A DNA stretch of 10,545 bases from positions 1 through 10,545 of the forward strand of contig JAUNPT010000078.1 of the NCBI GenBank assembly GCA_030536565.1, given 5' to 3'. How positions within the stretch are numbered: position 1 is the stretch's first letter; the number at the start of each line of letters is the position of its first letter. The notes beneath the pieces are model-generated. The model was not told where the DNA came from. It saw only the letters and a program-made list of their open reading frames with translations, and made no database searches. This stretch comes from Eubacteriales bacterium (GTDB lineage: Bacteria; Bacillota; Clostridia; Lachnospirales; Lachnospiraceae). Below are positions 7,549-10,545 of this stretch, one piece after another. The position numbers and the translations under genes are program-made.

Positions 7549-9504
7549 TTATTGTGGAATATAGTTAAAATAGTCAAATTCTGCATACATTATATCACTG
7601 CCTGCATTTCCACCGCCGCCCATATATTTAGCTTTAAAATCTCCGGCATATGCATACATTCCAACCATCGCACCTGTAAACCTTTTGCCCTTCTTTAAGC
7701 CCTCATCACACAGATAATACACATTATCCAAAAACGCAACCTTCGTCAGGTCTTTTTCATTATATCCAGCATAACAGGTTCTCGAAAGATAATTTGTTTC
7801 AATTTTAAAGCATAGGTATTTTTCTTTAGGATTAACTAGAAATTCGCCCGTATCCTTAACCTCATCGCCTATTACTTCCTGAGCTTTTACTATCAGCCTT
7901 GGATTTTCCTCCTCTGTTGCAAAAAGAGCGAACTTCAAAAATGTATTTTCATCATAATAACATGTCATTCCGGCATTCTGGCCCGGATAAATATCCGGCA
8001 TTTTCATTTTGCATACTGCTGTAAACTTAAAATCCTGCTGTCTTCTTAAAAGAATATTACGTGCCTCCATTGAATTGAGGTCTGCTTTGCTGCCCTTAAT
8101 TCTTACATATGATGACTTCAGCTCAATTCCGTCCATCTCAGGGACACGTGGGCATGTCCAGTCTGAACTTAAGCAGCTGTCATTAAAATCATCTTCCTGA
8201 CTGCTTTCCCATGTAGTTTCCAAAAGGTCTGGCATAACCTGCAATGTACTTGGCCCATCAAGATTATTAACAATTGGCCAGCCATCAGCTGTCCATGTAA
8301 TAGGGTCCAAAGCTGTTTCTCTCCCCAATATGCTGTATCCGGCCCCGATTTTCCGTCCGCACAGATATACCATATACCATTGTCCGTTCTGGGTTTGAAC
8401 CGGTTTCCCATGTCCGCATCTTTGAATAATCGCATCTTCATCATTCTGTCTCATAATAGGGTTATATGGACATGGCTCATAATTTCCCTTTAACTCCTTA
8501 CTCCTTGAAACCGTAATACGGTGTCCCGGCCCTGTTCCGCCTTCTGCCTCGAACAAATAATAATATCCGTCCTTTTTAAGCAAATGCGGCCCCTCTGGTG
8601 CACGTTTATGGTCTCCATAATAAAGCAGCTCGGCCTCTGATATCTGTTTTGTGGCATCTTTATTTAATTCAAATATCCTGGCGCCTCTGTTCAAAAGCAT
8701 ATAGCGTTTTCCGTCATCATCATTAAATATAGATGGGTCGATGCCGTCTTCATCAATTATAGCTGGTTCACTGTAAGGCCCCTCTGGTTTTTCAGAGCTT
8801 ACAACTATCTGCTTACGGTATATGTTGCCATCATCATTCAATCTGTAGGTTGCTGTAATATAGAATCTGCCCTCATAATATGATATATCTGGCGCCCAAT
8901 AGCCTCTTCCCCCTTCAAGATGGTCTATATTTGCCCACTCTGGATTAGTGATGGCATATCCAATGATTTTCCAGTGTACAAGATCCTTTGACATAGAAAC
9001 CGGAATGCATGGATAATAAATAAACGACGAATTAACCATATAATATGTATCATCTACCCTTACAACTGATGGGTCGGGATAGAAGCCTGTCCTTATTGGA
9101 TTATGATACATCTTAGAAAGCGGTGCTCCAACAACATGTTCAAAATAGCTTTCCAGCTCAAAAAACCTGTTTTTATGTGCTATTTCATATGGTGTCAAAA
9201 GATTTAAATCACCTGATACCGGCGACAGCCCCACTTTCTCAACAAGATACCTGCAGGTATCCACATTTCCTGACATAGCCGCATAATGCAGCATATTTTT
9301 GTGATTATTGTCTGTTATATTCATACTTGCTCTGGAATATTCAACAATATATTTTACCAGCTTCAGATTACCCGTTTTTGCTGCCAGCAAAGCCATAAGA
9401 ACTCCATTCTCGTCCTTTTCATCAATGCGTTCTGGTCTGTCTTCTAATATTCTTTTAACATCGCTTAAATTTTCAAGATAAACTGCGTCCTTTAAATCGT
9501 CCAT
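7549..9504 (-). CDS. Ankyrin-repeat/GH43 fusion glycosidase (beta-xylosidase or alpha-L-arabinofuranosidase type)
   Basis: This 651-residue protein joins two unlike parts. Residues about 1-125 are three to four ankyrin repeats, clearest at NGVLMALLAAKTGNLKLVKY (33-52) and NMLHYAAMSGNVDTCRYLVE (70-89), ending in a capping repeat with TPYEIAHKNRFFELESYF. Residues about 133-430 are a five-bladed GH43 domain with the acid/base set FYPDPS (Asp144, base), DGIDPSIF (Asp256, modulator) and RAPEGPHL (Glu304, acid), plus CGHG (His365). Residues about 435-651, from DDFNDSCLSSDWTCPRVP, are a beta sandwich like the C-terminal domain of XynB-type GH43 enzymes. The family removes xylose or arabinose ends; in this pectin setting an arabinofuranosidase or xylosidase acting on imported side chains is likely. 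There is no signal peptide, so it is cytoplasmic. The ATG at 9504 is preceded by GGAGAGG. It is the first gene of its operon. Confidence 0.92.
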   Translation of the reverse strand: MDDLKDAVYLENLSDVKRILEDRPERIDEKDENGVLMALLAAKTGNLKLVKYIVEYSRASMNITDNNHKNMLHYAAMSGNVDTCRYLVEKVGLSPVSGDLNLLTPYEIAHKNRFFELESYFEHVVGAPLSKMYHNPIRTGFYPDPSVVRVDDTYYMVNSSFIYYPCIPVSMSKDLVHWKIIGYAITNPEWANIDHLEGGRGYWAPDISYYEGRFYITATYRLNDDGNIYRKQIVVSSEKPEGPYSEPAIIDEDGIDPSIFNDDDGKRYMLLNRGARIFELNKDATKQISEAELLYYGDHKRAPEGPHLLKKDGYYYLFEAEGGTGPGHRITVSRSKELKGNYEPCPYNPIMRQNDEDAIIQRCGHGKPVQTQNGQWYMVYLCGRKIGAGYSILGRETALDPITWTADGWPIVNNLDGPSTLQVMPDLLETTWESSQEDDFNDSCLSSDWTCPRVPEMDGIELKSSYVRIKGSKADLNSMEARNILLRRQQDFKFTAVCKMKMPDIYPGQNAGMTCYYDENTFLKFALFATEEENPRLIVKAQEVIGDEVKDTGEFLVNPKEKYLCFKIETNYLSRTCYAGYNEKDLTKVAFLDNVYYLCDEGLKKGKRFTGAMVGMYAYAGDFKAKYMGGGGNAGSDIMYAEFDYFNYIPQ

Positions 9505-9564
9505 AATCCTCTCCGTTTCTGCTGTACATCAAATTTTAACCAGCTTCAGTTCTGCCTGCCCCAA

Positions 9565-9586
9565 CTGTAATATGCAGTTTTTACAG
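9565..9586. promoter_or_regulatory. Possible operator of the GH43-led operon
   Basis: CTGTAA-N10-TTACAG is a perfect inverted repeat placed just downstream of the predicted -10, roughly +3 to +24 of the transcript, where a bound repressor would block the polymerase. A second nested repeat AACTG-N7-CAGTT (9563-9579) overlaps it. The regulator is not in this window. Position supports the call; the sequence alone does not name a family. Confidence 0.4.
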
Positions 9587-9594
9587 ACAGATAT

Positions 9595-9623
9595 ATTATA
9601 CATTAACAGTCATATTTTTTCTA
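9595..9623 (-). promoter_or_regulatory. Promoter of the GH43-GH105like-GH28-ABC operon
   Basis: On the minus strand TAGAAA (9618-9623), a 17-base spacer and a consensus TATAAT (9595-9600) lie about 90 bases before the GH43 ATG. The -35 matches TTGACA at four of six positions. It gives the operon its own start after the permease terminator. Confidence 0.55.
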
Positions 9624-9641
9624 CATAAATCCGATATAATA

Positions 9642-9746
9642 TAGTTTAAACTACACGTTTATTGACATAGCAACTGCAAGCTTGCTTTTCTTCCTGTCAA
9701 TTATTGCCGCTTGAACTTCGTTCAATCGGCACGCGACTGGCGTCGC
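9642..9746. repeat. Cluster of small palindromes and repeats in the permease-GH43 gap
   Basis: The gene-free stretch from 9505 to 9836 (about 330 bases) holds, besides the promoter and terminator, a run of dyads: TAGTTTAAACTA (9642-9653), ATTGACA/TGTCAAT (9661-9667 and 9695-9701) enclosing GCAAGCTTGC (9676-9685), an 11-bp hairpin with one mismatch GCCGCTTGAAC-TTC-GTTCAATCGGC (9706-9730), and GCGAC-TGGC-GTCGC (9733-9746). The 14-mer GCAAGCTTGCTTTT occurs at 9676-9689 and again at 9779-9792 in the terminator loop. The patch is richer in GC than its surroundings. TAAACTACA (9647-9655) is repeated inverted at 9823-9831. It may be a genome-wide intergenic repeat or a decayed element; no protein is coded. 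Confidence 0.6.
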
Positions 9747-9816
9747 TTATAAAGAAAATAAAAGCTACCCAATTGCAAGCAAGCTTGCTTTTGGGTAGCT
9801 TTTATTTTCTTTATAA
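9747..9816 (-). terminator. Intrinsic terminator of the sugar importer operon, perfect 26-bp stem
   Basis: The arms 9747-9772 and 9791-9816 are exact reverse complements, with AAAGCTACCCAA at the base of the loop and GGGTAGCTTTTATTTTCTTT on the leaving side for minus-strand transcripts. The 18-base loop contains a full palindrome AAGCAAGCTTGCTT (9777-9790) that can fold into a second tip. It begins about 20 bases past the permease stop. The mirror-image sequence could also act on plus-strand transcripts. Confidence 0.85.
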
Positions 9817-9836
9817 TTGACTTGTAGTTTACGCGA

Positions 9837-10545
9837 TCATTCTTTAACGGCACCTACGTTTACACCTTGTACAAAGTACTTCTGGCAGAATGGGTAGATG
9901 ATTGCGAATGGTATAATCGCAACAATAACGGCTGCGTTTGTGATTGTGTTAGAATCAATTGTACCATCATCTGGTACATCGTTAGCCACAACCATGTTAC
10001 GTAACTTCATCTGGAAGTTGAATAACTTGTTGTTTGTTACATAAATCTTGAAATTTGTATAGTCATTCCAGAATGCAACAGCAAACATCAAACCGATTGA
10101 TGCAAGAGCTGCCTTTGAAAGTGGAAGTACAATCCTAAAGAATGTACCTATAGGTGAACAGCCATCAATTGAAGCTGCTTCAAACAGTGATTCTGGAATA
10201 CCTTCAAAGAAGTTTCTCATAAGTACAAGGTTATATACATTGATACTTAAAGGAAGAATAACTGCCCATAATGTATCAAGCAGATGTAAATCCTGCATAA
10301 CCAGATACTTAGGAATCATACCACCATCGAAAATCATTGTAAAGAGAAGCATATATGCAAAGAAGTTTCTTCCAGGCATCTTCCACTGAATAAGTACATA
10401 AGCACCAAGTGTTACTACTAACAGACCTGTAAATGTACCTACTACTGTTACTAAACATGAAATTAAGAATGGAGTATACAGTGAAACATTTGTAACAATA
10501 AGCTCATAGCCTCCCCATGTAAACTGCTGTGGCCATGCTCTCAAT
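9837..10545 (-). CDS. Carbohydrate ABC importer permease (LplC/YtcP-like), 5' end outside the window
   Basis: About 235 residues are visible; the frame is open at the window edge and roughly 60 N-terminal residues of a normal 290-300 residue permease are missing. The TTG near the edge (10544) is most likely an internal Leu codon. The protein is an integral inner-membrane subunit with hydrophobic segments near visible residues 26-52, 62-75, 91-109, 145-160 and 203-220. The EAA loop that docks the ATPase is intact: FEAASIDGCSPIGTFFRIVLP (121-141). The ending KYFVQGVNVGAVKE is typical of the LplC/YtcP branch, which imports oligosaccharides including pectin fragments. A partner LplB-type permease and a binding protein are expected upstream, outside the window. 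Codons favour GGT, GTA, AAC, TTC and ATT with little ATA, unlike the flanking genes, which suggests high expression. A terminator follows directly. Confidence 0.93.
   Translation of the reverse strand, partial: LRAWPQQFTWGGYELIVTNVSLYTPFLISCLVTVVGTFTGLLVVTLGAYVLIQWKMPGRNFFAYMLLFTMIFDGGMIPKYLVMQDLHLLDTLWAVILPLSINVYNLVLMRNFFEGIPESLFEAASIDGCSPIGTFFRIVLPLSKAALASIGLMFAVAFWNDYTNFKIYVTNNKLFNFQMKLRNMVVANDVPDDGTIDSNTITNAAVIVAIIPFAIIYPFCQKYFVQGVNVGAVKE

Noticed and set aside
8169..8444. 91-codon minus-strand open frame inside the GH43 gene
   Set aside because: It is an out-of-frame shadow of a gene with intact catalytic motifs; no sign of a frameshift or separate gene.
9642..9831. Insertion sequence or transposase remnant
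   Set aside because: No coding potential, no target duplication visible at the ends; only repeats and dyads can be supported.
10542..10544. TTG at the window edge as the true start of the permease
   Set aside because: The family has about 60 more residues and a first membrane helix upstream; the frame is open to the edge, so the gene is cut by the window.

Overview
The window looks like a low-GC Firmicute of the Lachnospiraceae, probably a pectin-using gut species such as Lachnospira (Eubacterium) eligens or a relative. This is inferred from AT-rich sequence, strong AGGAGG-type ribosome sites, TTG starts and gene content; no rRNA or marker gene confirms it. All recognised genes except one 53-codon gene are on the minus strand, so the text below runs from high to low coordinates.

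Region A (10545 to about 9640) holds the 3' part of a carbohydrate ABC importer permease of the LplC/YtcP type. A strong hairpin terminator follows, then a GC-richer patch of small palindromes and short repeats. Region B (about 9640 to 3100) is a likely operon with its own promoter. In order it carries a GH43 glycosidase with an N-terminal ankyrin-repeat domain, a 318-residue protein that reads as a degenerate GH105/GH88-like alpha/alpha-barrel, a GH28 polygalacturonase with an FnIII-like N-terminus, and a full-length ABC exporter-type half-transporter. Gaps are 37 bases or less, or genes overlap by 10 bases. The operon ends at a perfect 24-bp inverted repeat that can stop transcription from both sides. 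None of the three glycosidase-like proteins has a signal peptide. With the importer next door this suggests uptake of pectic oligosaccharides and their breakdown in the cytoplasm; the role of the exporter-type protein is unclear.

Region C (about 2700 to 3100) holds a small plus-strand gene of unknown function with a clear promoter and ribosome site. Region D (2689 to 1) is a two-gene unit: an SbcD/YhaO-type metallophosphoesterase overlapping by one base (TAATG) an SbcC/YhaN-type coiled-coil ATPase that runs off the window. This pair is a nuclease/ATPase DNA-repair type complex and is unrelated to the sugar genes.

The most unusual items are the ankyrin-GH43 fusion, the degenerate GH105-like partner between two active-looking glycosidases, the exporter tied to the operon, and the repeat-rich intergenic patch at 9642-9831. 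No mobile element, CRISPR array, tRNA or rRNA was seen.
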